Source of the DNA: Heterobilharzia americana
Lineage: Eukaryota; Platyhelminthes; Trematoda; Strigeidida; Schistosomatidae
Direction of reading: 5' to 3'
NCBI GenBank assembly: GCA_944470555.2
Contig: OX104134.1
Location: forward strand, 10,395,248 to 10,459,247
Length of the DNA stretch: 64,000 nucleotides
The stretch's first letter is position 1, and each line of letters begins with the position of its first letter. Below the pieces are notes generated by a model that was given only the letters and a program-made list of their open reading frames with translations, was not told the origin of the DNA and did no database searches. Positions 46,741 to 58,882 of the stretch are shown here, piece after piece. Made by a program: the position numbers and the translations under genes.

Positions 46741-47585
46741 AAGGTTTTGTAAAGCCCTAATTAACTGTACATTATGATATATGAAAATAACATCTGCTGC
46801 TTCAACCTACGGAAACAAAAAATATTGCAGTTCACTTGGAGCACTGCAGTCATTTTTCCGTTTACTTTGCAAGGAAAACTTCTTTACATACACAAAAAAG
46901 GTTTATGTTTCCCTATGAATAAACTTCGAAAAACGTATTCACAATATCCATGAGATACAATGTTTTACTGCTATGATCACAGCAAGCATATATCAAGAGC
47001 TTGTCACCACTAGTATACTCTGGATGACTTGTTTGTAGAAATCATATATTTAGACAATACAATAATTTCAGGTTAGCGTAGATTAGCTACTTCCATATCC
47101 CTGTTAAACAAGGTAGTCATTTGGTTACTAAACTATACATTTCAAAACAATGCTGTTTTACCGGTGAGATCCATAACCTTCTGACCCTTCTCAAAATAGC
47201 ATTATTAAGGTTGAATGACTTCAGCCAGATTCATTAAAGTTAAAAAAGTGACTGAAGTATTTTGTTACAAATGATGACCCTTGGATGGATGGTTGGCAAA
47301 TAACACCGGTAAAAATAAATTAATCGAATGGGTATTGTTTTTCCACAAACATGAAATACTTCAACTTTAATTAATTGGTTTCAAGGTGTGAATGATGGTG
47401 TACCCAAAATGCAACAGACTTGTTGCAAGATATAACGGAGACTACCAAGTGAACACTAGTTGACAATCACTATCAAAACAAAAAATAGTTTCAAAATTTT
47501 AAGTTGCATTACTTGACAGAAAAATACTTTCAGGAGTTGCCGAAACATTCACTAAAGTGTCCCGTCGGTAGTTACATTTAGATGA
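46741..47585. other. AT-rich non-coding DNA
   Basis: Nothing recognised. Confidence 0.55.
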
Positions 47586-47700
47586 AATATGGCTTATTGG
47601 TTCAGGTACTCTACTTCAACCTACTCTGTCATGGGTTCGAACCCTGATCTAAATAATTATTTTAGGGCTGCCAGGTGTGGCCGACCGCCTAATGTAAAAA
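47586..47700 (+). mobile_element. Possible tRNA-derived SINE head
   Basis: gggttcgaaccc at 47633-47644 is a perfect Pol III B box inside a 12-bp palindrome. An A box-like tggcttattgg lies about 45 bp upstream, the spacing of a tRNA or SINE promoter. No acceptor stem of a true tRNA could be paired and no hammerhead follows. Confidence 0.4.
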
Positions 47701-48894
47701 CATATATATGTTTAGCAAGTGCGTTTCTCACTTCAAATGTGACATATTACCGCAGTATCGCTTATCATAACTATTGAATTCCGTTCAACTCTGCAATGAC
47801 AACGTCTGCATATAAGAATTTTTAAAACAAATAACGACTAAAATGCTTTCTTATGGGAATCTGGATTGGTATTCTGGAATATAATAACTGAATATTTTCT
47901 TCTTTAAAGATTGTCTGAAACAAAGTGTAACTAAATACATACTACTGAAACACATGAAAAAAGTCCAACAATTTGGAAAATATAACAAAGTGGCGCTAAC
48001 TTAATGGGGGTTATCAATCAAGAATTTGTACTTGGCGTCTGTTTTTAGACTTCAAATGTCAATTAAAAGGGATTAAAATTCAAGTTTAACTGAAATCATT
48101 TCAAGCAACTGCTTTCAAATAAAATGGAAAACAGCATAAACAAGTTGATAGAAATTCGGTTCATATTAATGCCGAAGAGTATTCTTCGAGAAGGATATAC
48201 TACTTAAAGGGGGGGGGATGATCAATTACTGACCTCAAAATACATCACTGAAACATTTTGTTCAAACACTTTACTTTGTTCAAGGTGATTTTATCGAACA
48301 ATCATTTATTTTTCTATGTTGACAAAATATAAATTTATTGAAATCAGTTTACTGTCTTAACAGAAAAGCACTTAAGAGATAATAGTGTTTATAAACAAAT
48401 GTAATCACCCTTTTTTCGGGAATAATCTCGAATATTGTATGACTGAAGTTTGTTAGGCTTTATAAAAAAAAAGCAAAATATGCATAGACGACTAATTACT
48501 GTTACATCGAATTGAAAACTTGTTTATTTGATGGTAACATCCTTTGTATTCACCTGCTTCAGATATTAAGTGTATATTTTTTGCTACCATTATCAACTAA
48601 ATGATTTTGTCATTTAAGCAACTTCAAAGTCACTTTAGGTGAATTTTAGTCCTTTAGTGAAGATAAGTGTAATTACTAGCTCCTTTAGTCAGCACTTCGG
48701 TTCTAATAAAAGTTATGGCTTAACTAATGATTTTTGGAAGAAAAATTAATCATTTTCAATTTCGGTCTCTTTCCAGGCCGAATGTGTCAAGTTTCTGATA
48801 TCGTGACCTGGAAAAGAAAAAATCTTATACGATCATTTCCCTCCACCAACTTTAAAACAGTAAGCACAGAAATGGAAGTAGAGTAATAGGGCTC
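47701..48894. other. AT-rich non-coding DNA
   Basis: No gene recognised. It contains a run of ten G near 48207. Confidence 0.55.
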
Positions 48895-49850
48895 CACTTT
48901 GTTATTTTGTTTGCATCTTACGTTTGATATACCTAAGATCCATAAGCAGAATACTTCATCAAGACCCCGACCAGCGATGCTGAATTCACCCTACCCCGCA
49001 ACTTTGCTGGTTGGTTAGCAGAACTATAAGAATCTTTTAATCAACAGTCGGCTTAATACAACATGAAAGACTCGTTTCCATTTGTTGAGAGGGCAAATTA
49101 AATTAGTGTTTCGAATGAGTTTATGGTTTCCTTATATGTGACGTCCTTGTTCACACAGGTACCTATTCTTGAAACTGTAGATATTATCTGTCAGCTTACG
49201 GATTTCTTCTCACTAGGAAAACTAAATTCAAGAAGCTTCTTTTATCATGCATGAAAGATGTACAATCCAGTTTGACAATATCTCATATCACCAAATTGAC
49301 GGAGTGGCAGTGGACAGTCTATTAGGCTCTTTATTAACAGATATATTCATGGCTAAATTCGACGTCACAAAATGCGAATGTGCGATTGATGAAATAACCT
49401 CATACTGATGATATGTCGACAATACGTTCATTTTATGTAAGAATTTACAGCATGCATCACATTTGTTCGAAATCTTCAGCAGTGTACAAAAAAAGCATAA
49501 ACTTCACAAAGAAACAAGAAGATAATGGTAAATTCAACTTTCTGGACGCCAGCATTCACAGTGGAAATTACGACACACTCCAAAGGCCGATTCATGGCAG
49601 AGTCACATGAAATGGTCTTTAGCATAATTTTAACAGTTTCTATACAGTTAACTACAAACAGAAGCAGGTTTGGATATTGTTTTGTAGAGCATAAAGAATA
49701 TACTCATCAGATAAACTTATATACGAAATTTTTTTCTCCAGAAGTATCTTGAGGAAAGTGGATAGGCACAACGCATCATAATCAAATATGGTACAACAGA
49801 ATGGAGTAAAATTGAGAAAATGACAGTTATGGTCGTCAGGAAGACAATAT
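48895..49850 (+). pseudogene. Degenerate Penelope-like RT (PLE 3)
   Basis: Blocks in order on the plus strand: PKIHK at 48932-48946; MLNSPYPAT near 48975; MKDSFPFVERAN near 49062; FMVSLYVTSLFTQVPILETVD near 49120 (motif A area; relatives read VSFDVTSLFTNVP); DGVAVDSLLGSLLTDIFMAKF near 49300 (motif B area); the catalytic box as YVDN at 49412-49423; FNFLDASIHS near 49537; then thumb-like sequence up to about 49750. Stops and frameshifts separate the blocks. The second catalytic Asp is Asn. It runs directly into an RTE fragment at 49851. Confidence 0.75.
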
Positions 49851-50284
49851 CGGAGTAGATTATTGATTCTCCAGTTGACAGTTTGCAGAGTCCACTCCCA
49901 TTCCATCTGCTTTCGCATATTCCAAGCACTTCAATGTGATACCTTCACATCTCCTTTGCAATCTGGGTTGCCTTGCTGGGTTCAAACATGGTGCGGACAT
50001 TCCATGTCCCCACGTTTTCTTTCGCTTTTATCGAGAGGAGAGAAGACACATCGGCCAATTGGCTTCTCGAAGGCTTTCACCAACTGGCGTCATTTCGCCT
50101 CTCCGATTCTTGTGAGGAATAATTTTGTTATTATTTTTTATATATTTTGTTTGTGCTTTGAAGTTTCTTTAGCGTTTGGATTTGTTTTCGGGGTAGGATT
50201 GCTAGCCCTATGCTCAACCTTCCCTCTTCACCTGGGCTTAGGACCAGCTAGTAACTAGTAAACTAGTTAACCAGGCGAGGTTAC
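49851..50284 (-). mobile_element. 5' fragment of the RTE (copy C)
   Basis: On the minus strand this is the first 430 bp of the RTE: the 5' end (aacctcgcctggttaac), the leader and the beginning of the endonuclease up to the point equivalent to aatctactccg. The rest of the element is absent. Keeping the 5' end while losing the 3' end is the reverse of normal LINE truncation. No TSD was seen. Confidence 0.9.
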
Positions 50285-50929
50285 AGATATGAATTATACT
50301 GGGTCATATTTACTTTTGACTATAAGAATGATGGCGGATAACTGAAAAAGAATGACATCTGTACACTTCGTCACGAACGTTTTTACACTATGAACAAGTA
50401 AGTCTAGACGCGTTTAAGGCATCACGTGGCTGTAAGTAAGTAATATCATGAATACTTCACGGGGATGATACAGTATTTAATGGAGTTAATTATTTATGAA
50501 ATTTGAATAGAGCTGATATGTATGACAGGATATGAATGGCTGGAAACTAAAATTTCTGTAACCAGTAAAAGGTTTTATTCTATTGAAATATGTTGAAATC
50601 TTACCACCTTGAAAGAGTTAAAATCTGAAAGGGATTAAACCCATTTGATTCCGGGGCGAGTGGAGATTTTTAAAGCCCAAGGTGACAGAAAAAGCATTTT
50701 CAAATTTGATTGGAAACAATCAAAATGACCAGACAATAATAGTCACTTTTAATCTTTATTTGATTACTAATCAGGTCTTCATATACTTTTCCACTAGCCT
50801 GTTTTTGGTGAAATTCGTAGAGACGATTTGGTGGAATTACCTCTACTAACTAAGTATGTTCTTACGTCAGAACTTAAAAAGAGCAAAACGTGCCTAGTAA
50901 GAATATACATAGACTGACTGATACAACGC
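50285..50929. other. AT-rich non-coding DNA
   Basis: No gene or repeat recognised. Confidence 0.55.
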
Positions 50930-51075
50930 TCAACTGTTTTTGAGATGATGGGAGAATATTTTAGCTCAGAAGTGTAATTTTGATGGTGTTGTGTTCCGTG
51001 AACTGGATGACTTAATCGTAGAGTTTTCATTGTCATTCTAGACAACATGATCAACTGAAACTTTAGAAATTTGTG
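50930..51075 (-). mobile_element. PLE 3'-end fragment
   Basis: Reading on the plus strand, gatgatgggagaatatt, gttgtgttccgtgaactgg and tctagacaacatgatca match 3707-3830, the 3' non-coding end of the PLE nested in RTE copy A. Only this terminal part is present, so it is a severely 5'-truncated copy. Confidence 0.55.
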
Positions 51076-54000
51076 TATTTGCATCAAAATTCAGGTAAAC
51101 AAAATGGAAAATTCATAAAGTAAATACATTTCAGAACACAACATTCCTTGTTTTGGGTTAAGCATGGGTGTAGATTTACATCTAGCACTACTTAGTATAT
51201 GTTGGTTATTAGTTACTAATGAACTGATAACAGTTTTAAGTTAGCAAATGATTTTCAATCGTTTTACCAAAATGTCCATTTTTCTTGTTCATATACTGTT
51301 CATTGATGTTTTGAAGGAATGCGATCAACTCTTGAACTAATGAAATGAACTAGAAACATAAATGTTTTAGGCAAATAACATTATCTTCTTGACTAAGAAC
51401 CTTTAATATACCTGATATAAATAATATCAGATCTGCAGTTGCAACTACACAATAAGCATTAAAATTTACCTTACACTAGTTCTACTGAATAAACGTGAGA
51501 TGCAGGTACTGTGGTATGGCATAATTCCATATGATATCGTGTATTACATATAGCACACAACAAAACAGTATTATTTATTGCGTGAAGTTTCTAGTAGAAT
51601 TTACTGCTCACAATTATATGGAGTCATCCCAAAACTGCTGATACGGTTGTGAGATATACCTTGTACTCGAAACATTTTCTGACACATACCTTCCCACAGT
51701 TTGTAAACCTAATGTATTTACTTTTAACCACAGTGACTAAGTTCTACACTTATTAATAACTGCTATATTTACGGCAGATAACCTAGTAGGTAGGTAGGTA
51801 GGATAACCCAGTATGTGACTGACTGGCATAACATTGACTCCACACCTTTTACTTTAACTGAATGTAAAATTTTCCACTGTACACAACATATACCTTTTTG
51901 TTTTCAAATCCACAAGCGGTATATTGTAATCTACCTAGAGCTTTTGCGGTATATACAGAAATGTGGATATTACTTATGGTTAATTAATAAAGCACTATGT
52001 GTTTGCATTGTTCTACTAAACAAGACATTCGTTCTATGGAAGTTTAAGTAACCTCAATCACTTTGGAGTTGGATTCTCATCAAATCAACAGTTTAAATTC
52101 TTGTTGTATAGTGATTACTTGAAAGATGGGAGGTAAATAACATTATCTACCTTATTAGGTGGTGACACAAAACTTCAGTTCTTATAAAACACTAGTAACG
52201 ATAAAAACTTTACTAAAATTCCCGAAATCATATTTCTCAGAGTTGTAATGCAGCACACATATATAGTTTCTACTTGCTATGCTAGACTCTAGTGTAAATA
52301 TTCTTGCAGTGTTAGTCACCTATATTTTTAAGCGAAATTGGTGGGAAGCAGCAATTTCGTTTCCAATCCTCTTGATAACAGTTCCTGTAACTGATCAAAT
52401 CCAAAATCTGACTTCAAGTGTCAGTCAACGGAATTAGTATTTAACACTGCAACTGCAAAAACCTGCAACTAGTGTGTGACTGTGTTATGCAGTTTAAAGA
52501 GTCACATTTAAATCTCAAGTTTCAGTAGTTTGTTAAAGACTACAAATTTAGAACCTACTACCTCCATCTGAAGTTATCAACTTCTAAATTAGATCACATG
52601 AAAGGATCGTCTTTGTTTGAGTAACCAGATTCGAATACCAGACTGCTTCTTTCTTTCTAGTTCAACTAGGAGGCATATCACAGCGGCTAGGAATTATTCG
52701 GTATCAAGGAGTTTTGCTTCATTCTACTGAAGCTGTGTGAACGTCCATCGTACTTGAGCTACAGAATTCGGTACAATCAAGCGAGGTTTCTTTATAGGTT
52801 GGCAATTCATAGTGGTGTACGAGTCAGATTATTAGAAGTAACAGGAAAAAACAGGATATATAATTTCCTTTCGACAAACATTGTCTTGGTATTTATTTGT
52901 GAACACAGTGAAAAGGAGGTAAATTCGAGAATTTCTGGTCAAAAGTCAAAATATACAAGACAATAATGGCAGGGTTGTGTAATATAGGTTTGGATTTGTG
53001 ATGCAAAATTTAAAGAGGGGTGTCAAAATGAAATATAATTACGGAAAAAAAGGTATTATAGAGAATGACTAATCCTTTAAGTCGGATAATTCACGAACTT
53101 CAGGGAACTGGAAGTTCCAGTTCACTTAGCTTGCTGAAAAACTAATAAACACTATATAATGTTTGAAGCAAGCTTGTGAGATTCATAATTGTATCTAAAA
53201 TTTTAAAATGGCTATGAATTTACTTTTTATCGGTGTGAAGCATTTTAACTATTGTTCACAAGATGGGTTTTCTGGCCTACTATAAAGTAGTCAGACAATA
53301 AATGTAAGACGTGATCCTATCACTACTCTATCTCTCAACCAATGAATTTCCTTGTTAAATCTGAAGTGCAAACGAAAAGAATAAATTAGATATTCTTTTC
53401 AGTATGGAATTTGGACAGTCTTTTTAGACGCACCATAGGAAAATATGATCCAGTTCATAACAACTGTAGATGATTGTAAAAAAAATCTCAATCTACGAAA
53501 AATGTATCCAAAGAATGGTCTGCAACAAATCGTATTCTTAGGCGTTCCTAATTCGAAACTTTTTCGAAATCTATGATGAAAGTCTATGCCAATAGGCAGG
53601 TTATATCATAAATTTGGTCAAGCACAGTTAATATTGGACGTTTTAATTTTTTTTCTTCACATCAGTTTTGAAAAATGAACAAACATCAATAATAATCCAA
53701 AAATAAAATTATACGGTCAAATTATTATGAGTATTGAATAGTGCATGTGGTCAGGATACTAGGAGACTTGGTATTACCGTGCGCTTCGATTTAATGTTAC
53801 ATGTTGTGGGCAGTATACATAATGTCCTGCTAAGAGTTTTCGTGACTATTGTTACAGGTCAGCAAGCAAATCTGGTATCAGGAAGGAAGTCATGCCTCGT
53901 GAGTGATTTGAACATGCTTCTTCCAGTGTCACAGTCACTCACTTTACGATTTAACCATTCAAGCAACATCGACCTCATGTATTGCCAAGTTAGATATATT

Positions 54001-54484
54001 TATTAGGTCATCTAGTTCTCAGAGATGAACGAATTCTCACGGTCAATTGTAACGTGGTCAGGTGCTTAACAGACTCGAAAATGCGGTGCAATTTAACTGG
54101 CTTTTCATGGTTTGTAGCAATCGCCGTGAAGTCTTCGACCTTTATTTTATGCTTATTGACACTCATCTGCAAGAGGGAACTGCATCTCTATGGAGCTGAT
54201 ATTCCCTGAGAGGTTAGAATATGTGTTACTTAGTTTGCGTTTATACAGATTACGATTAAACCATTCACGCTTCCACTGGTCTATAAGATCTGAGTAAATA
54301 CATACAATAGTCAACGGAGTGGAACTTGGGCACTGTGGAAGGCAAACACATGGTGGACAACTTATGTAAACATTTGGCGGAGTTATTTTATCAGATGACC
54401 AGGATCTTCTATACTCAGACGTCTCTGTGTGTCGATCATCTGGAAAGACAAGCAGCAAGTACATAAGGCTTTGTGCACGTACTT
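51076..54484. other. AT-rich non-coding DNA
   Basis: No convincing gene. A 103-codon frame on the minus strand (54153-54464) shows no domain I recognise. A small GTAG array lies at 51787-51803. Confidence 0.5.
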
Positions 54485-54995
54485 TTATTATAATTATTTG
54501 TCCGTTGGTTCCCAGTAGAACAGGGTTTCAGTAGCACATCTCCGGTGCACCTGTTCTCTACAGTCCTTTGGAACTGGCTGCACTACTCCCAACAACCTTT
54601 CATTTCTTCCTCACACCATCTCCTCCATGTCACCATCACCTCGGACACCCAACTCAAACTTCCCATGAGGGTTCCACTCGAGCGCCTGGCGTCGTATGTG
54701 AGGTCCCCAGTCGATCTTCTCAGTCTATGCCCAATCCAATCCATTCCAATCCATCTCCACTTCCTCTTACATATTTGTTGGGTGATGGATGGGTTCTTGG
54801 TTGGTTCTTCACCAGCCAGTCAGAGCTCCTCCTTACTCATTCTTATGATTCTGGCCATCTGATCTTCAGTGTCAATATCGAGTGAGCATAGGCGGCAGGT
54901 GTTCATGAATGTTTGTAGTTTGTTGGAAATGCTTTTCGTGACATGCCAAGTTTCTGAACCACCACATAGAAGCACTGACTGACTTGACTGACGTG
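54485..54995 (-). mobile_element. 5'-truncated RTE fragment (copy F)
   Basis: The plus strand shows the RTE 3' end reversed: tattataattattt, then ttggttcccagtagaac, continuing through cctcctccatgtcacc, gttccactcgagcgcctgg and tgttggaaatgcttttcgtgac up to accacatagaagcactgactgac. It corresponds to the C-terminal RT region and tail. It shares the extra wording around the tetranucleotide gact repeat with copy A, so it belongs to the older group. Confidence 0.88.
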
Positions 54996-55402
54996 ACATG
55001 CACGTAATACAAAATATTAAAACCCTATAATATCGTATTTAGCTCGTCTGATCCGCGATGAAGGAAGTATTAGAAATGAACTAACTAATCAACTTCTGTT
55101 TTGAAACCAAACTAATTGATGACGAGAACCTAAATATTTAAGTATTACGAATCTAATTGCTAATGTGACTGTCTACCTAAATTAACTGCACATTTTTAAG
55201 AAAGTTGTAGATGGAGTGAGTATTTTCACCTTATTTTTTATATGTAATTTATACTTATTTCATTGTGCTATGTAAACACTTTGTCAAATTAATGTTATAA
55301 GCTTTGCTGAAAGTTCTGTATAGTATTCTCGGAATAGCTTTCAGAATAAAGCCATTATTTCCATCATATTATTATTGCATTTTAGTCTGATTATTAGGAA
55401 CT
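54996..55402. other. AT-rich non-coding DNA
   Basis: Nothing recognised. Confidence 0.55.
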
Positions 55403-55450
55403 TCACACAGTGAAACAGTATCATTTACTGGATAAAGTTTCACTGTGTGA
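55403..55450. repeat. Hairpin repeat family, best copy
   Basis: tcacacagtgaaac (55403-55416) is the exact reverse complement of 55437-55450. The 20-base loop contains atcatttactggat. Degenerate copies of arms and loop lie at 8955-9000 and 38013-38059. Confidence 0.85.
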
Positions 55451-56147
55451 CATTTCTGATAAACAGACTGCCATATCATACTTTGAAATTAAGTGACTGA
55501 GCACCGGTTGAACTAGTATGGCTTCACCATTAACTTACACTGGGGACAACTGCCAGTCAAGTTTGTGTTTGATTAGAATTTGTGGGCACTCATTAGCACG
55601 CTCATTTTTTCGATCCCATTACCGTTTGTCTAGTCATGAACTTACTGAAACGGGATCACGAAAGATATAATAATCAAAGCATTTGGGGTTACTGAGTCAA
55701 ACATTCGATACAGAGCATGATTTTGATTACTATCAAATTATTCACATAACATTCACATATACATCTTTAATTATGACACAGAATCTCTTATTTAGCACTC
55801 AAAAACCAACTCAAGTTGTTAGCGGAAACAGAATTGTGACCGTTTAAGCTCATTAACCATAAAAAGTGATTTTTGTGTATGATATAGACAGCAAATGACT
55901 TGTTCACCATTTCTTCTACCTTGATTCTTCTGTTTGAGAACATATATCAAGGTATCCTATCAGTGGCGTAACTAGTAGATAGTTGGCATCCACTTCGTCA
56001 TCTGCGTACTTAGATCCTGAGAACCCACATCGTTTATGTGCAGCACTGTTACCATAAGTCTGATATATCATACTTTTTATTGATAGTGTGGTAGTCTGTA
56101 AAAAAACAGGTAGTGCATGAGTGTTTACGGAACTTTGTATCAGCGAT
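55451..56147. other. AT-rich non-coding DNA
   Basis: Nothing recognised. Confidence 0.55.
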
Positions 56148-56330
56148 GGATAAGTGGCTAGCAGTGGAGTCCAGAATGCGTGGTTCGTCCTATTTGGGAC
56201 TCATCAGCTGGATATACCTGTGTCCCAGTGAGCGATGTTGCTCTCACTAAGGCTCGAACCCTGGACCAATCGCTTCAAATATCAAAGCGTTACTCACTAA
56301 GGCATCGAGTCACGATAGCCACTTTTGGTT
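56148..56330 (-). mobile_element. Sm-alpha-like SINE with hammerhead
   Basis: On the minus strand: an A box-like region near 56320, an excellent B box (gggttcgagcc near 56255), then a hammerhead and the tail tccactgctagcc. The order and sequence match the copies at 9182-9365 and 57545-57715. It has no coding capacity. Confidence 0.82.
56165..56213 (-). ncRNA. Hammerhead ribozyme, probably inactive
   Basis: Minus strand: CTGATGA (56201-56207), stem II GTCC with GGAC perfect, stem I ATCCAG with CTGGAC giving five of six pairs. The second core strand reads GAAC in place of GAAA, so A15.1 is lost, and the triplet is ATT. The helices are well kept but the core change should strongly impair cleavage. 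Confidence 0.75.
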
Positions 56331-57544
56331 TGATGGATACAGTTTTTATTTTGTTACACAATTGTTCACCACTCCAAATTATCATCTTTTTTCCTGTTTT
56401 ATGAATGATCTGCTGTTATTCGTAGCCTTTACGTATATATCATATTTATGATTTATATTTATATGATTTATATTGCTTTAACATGTACTCCAATCATTGT
56501 GGTTCATCCTGTAAGCTGTATGCATTACAATACATATACATGCTGGTATTTTATCATTCAGTACTCAAATATTATGAATATTTACTGAAATACCAAAAAT
56601 AGCTGGAGGATAGACTTGCAGCAGTTAGGTGGGAGGATGAAATAACGGAAAAGGAATAAAGTTAGTTACAGTATGATACTTCTTAGTAATATTCAGTGGA
56701 AGAGAAAGTGTGCAAAGGCAACAAAATGCAAATGTTTCTATGCCAATAAAATACGGTTGATTAATGCTTCTCGCGTTCACTAGCTGATTCGTATGTGATG
56801 ATAAATTTTGTGGACGGTTAACAGGTCCTGTTTATTATTCCTGTCATCTTTTTATTTATTTATTTATTCTTTTCCTTGGAAGATAAATTATATTTTGCGA
56901 CTTTTGTTTTCTTATTTGAAGAAATGCATTATACTCTTCTTGCATATATGTTGTTTAAAATGTCACTGTATGGCTTCCGATACTAATGACAGAGAAAGAA
57001 AACAAGTGTCCACTGATCAATATTTTATTTCTTATACGCAGAAGATAAATGCAATCAGTCTGTTAACAAACCTTACGGTATAATTTGTTGATAATACAGT
57101 TTGTTTTCTCGTTGAGATATAATGCTGGATCACGATTAATGTCCAGTAGAGTGCACAAAAAAAGAACTGTTCAACCGAGCCTTATAAGGTTTCACAGCCT
57201 CTTAAGTGAGCAGTTAATTTATATTCAGTTTGTGAAAATAATCACTTCATACTGTTGTTCGACCTATTCATTTAAATTGAAAAAAAGTCCATATAAACAC
57301 ACAGCATGATGAATTCATTTTATTTTACTGCATTCTCTGCAGCTACTAACAGGCTAAAATAAATACATATTTTAAAAAGTAGTGATAATTTGTCCATAAA
57401 AGACTGAAAAGCGATCGCTTGAAGAGAGAAATCAAAGACTGAAATGAGCGGGAGGATTAATGTTGATAATTGTATTATCCCATAGTTGATTAAACCGAAT
57501 TAACATCATTAAAACTTTACTGGTCGCACAAAAAGTGACTTCCG
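56331..57544. other. AT-rich non-coding DNA
   Basis: No gene recognised; small frames only. Confidence 0.55.
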
Positions 57545-57715
57545 ACTAGGTGGCCTAGTTGATAACGCTTTGTCGTTAGAATTGATCAGCCTGAGTTCGA
57601 GCCTTAGTGAAGACAACGGCACTCACCGAGAGGCAGGTGTATCCAGGTGACGAATCCAAATTGGGTGAAATATGCATCCTAAATTCTACTGCTAGGCTGT
57701 ATCCATCACCAAAAT
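57545..57715 (+). mobile_element. Sm-alpha-like SINE, plus strand
   Basis: A box tggcctagttgat at 57552-57564, B box gagttcgagcc at 57594-57604, a degenerate hammerhead at 57642-57685, then the tail ctactgctagg. The tRNA-like head is the best preserved of the Sm-alpha-like copies here. Confidence 0.8.
57642..57685 (+). ncRNA. Hammerhead ribozyme remnant
   Basis: Core GTGACGA at 57648-57654 (C3 changed to G), GAAA at 57668-57671, triplet ATC at 57677-57679. Stem I (ATCCAG with CTAAAT) has two mismatches and stem II is weak. The C3 change alone should abolish activity. Confidence 0.65.
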
Positions 57716-58682
57716 AAGATTGAGGGGATTGCTGAGAGAGTTATTGGGTTACATGAAGTAGCATTTCTGGTATTTTCTTGGTTATACAATGCAGTTAGAA
57801 ATTACTATGAACATTGATCAAGGTAGACGAAGTGAGTTTAACGAAACAGTTGTAACTCCCATAAGGAAAAGGACAATACCACGAAGAAAAAGAGTTACGA
57901 AGTTACTTTTCATAGCTTGTATTACCAACAAAGTATAATACTAACTACAGACTTTATAACTACTTCGGTGAGTGTCAAGATCTAAGTGAGAATTAGGAAA
58001 ATGAGATTTTTAATCAATCGGGATTCATTTGTTGCACCCAGCTCATGGTAGTTCTAACAAAAGTCATACAATTGTGCTTCTCTAACATCTAAGTACTCTC
58101 ATACTCATATTTCTCAAGATATGTCCACCGACACTCATAAAAATTCGCTTTTTCGTTTTCCCGAAAAGTTTGCTTTTGTGGAAGCGCGTGAACTGATGGA
58201 TTTGAAGCCAGATTCTCAAGTTTTTCTGGCACTTTGAAGGTATTTCACTGAGGAGTACCAATCTTGTTACTGTGAAAGTGAAATTTAGCACAGCTTTCAA
58301 GCATTTACTGATTTACTCAGATAACTGGAAACACGTGAATACCAGCTGGATAAATAACAGTATTTTTAAGTTTGGTCTCTTGATCATCTTGGTGGACTTC
58401 ATAACCTTACTTGTTTATGAATCTTTCGGAAGGTAGTTAGTTCTTTTTTACTTATTCCGTTTACTTAATTTGTCTGTTGAACATGACTTTTTGGCTAAAT
58501 TGTAAGGTAAGTTCAACAAGCTGCATTTGAACATCAGCTGGGAGAATTTGTGGAAGCTAAAATACTGCCTACTACAGGCTTTTATGTGATAACTGGACTT
58601 CTGACTTGTCCTGTTATTTCGTGGAGTGAATAGAACGTGCTTCTTTTACTGTTTCATCATAAGTCCTATATTAAGTCTGAGC
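57716..58682. other. AT-rich non-coding DNA
   Basis: Nothing recognised. Confidence 0.55.
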
Positions 58683-58695
58683 TCGTCGAGGGAGT
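58683..58695. repeat. Left TSD of RTE copy E
   Basis: tcgtcgagggagt, identical to 61919-61931. Confidence 0.92.
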
Positions 58696-58882
58696 ACGTC
58701 GCCTGGTTAACTAGTTCACTAGTTACTAGCCGGTCCTAAGCCCGGGTAAAGAGGGAAGGTTGGGCATAGGGCTAGCAACCCTACCCCGTAAAACAAATCT
58801 AACCGCTAAAGAAACTTCAAAGCACAAACAAAATATAAAAAATGAAAACAAACTTATTCCCCGCTGGAATCGGAGAGGCGAA

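Noticed and set aside
54153..54464. 103-codon frame on the minus strand containing CPPCVCLPQCPSS
   Set aside because: It looks somewhat protein-like, but I could not assign it and saw no supporting context.
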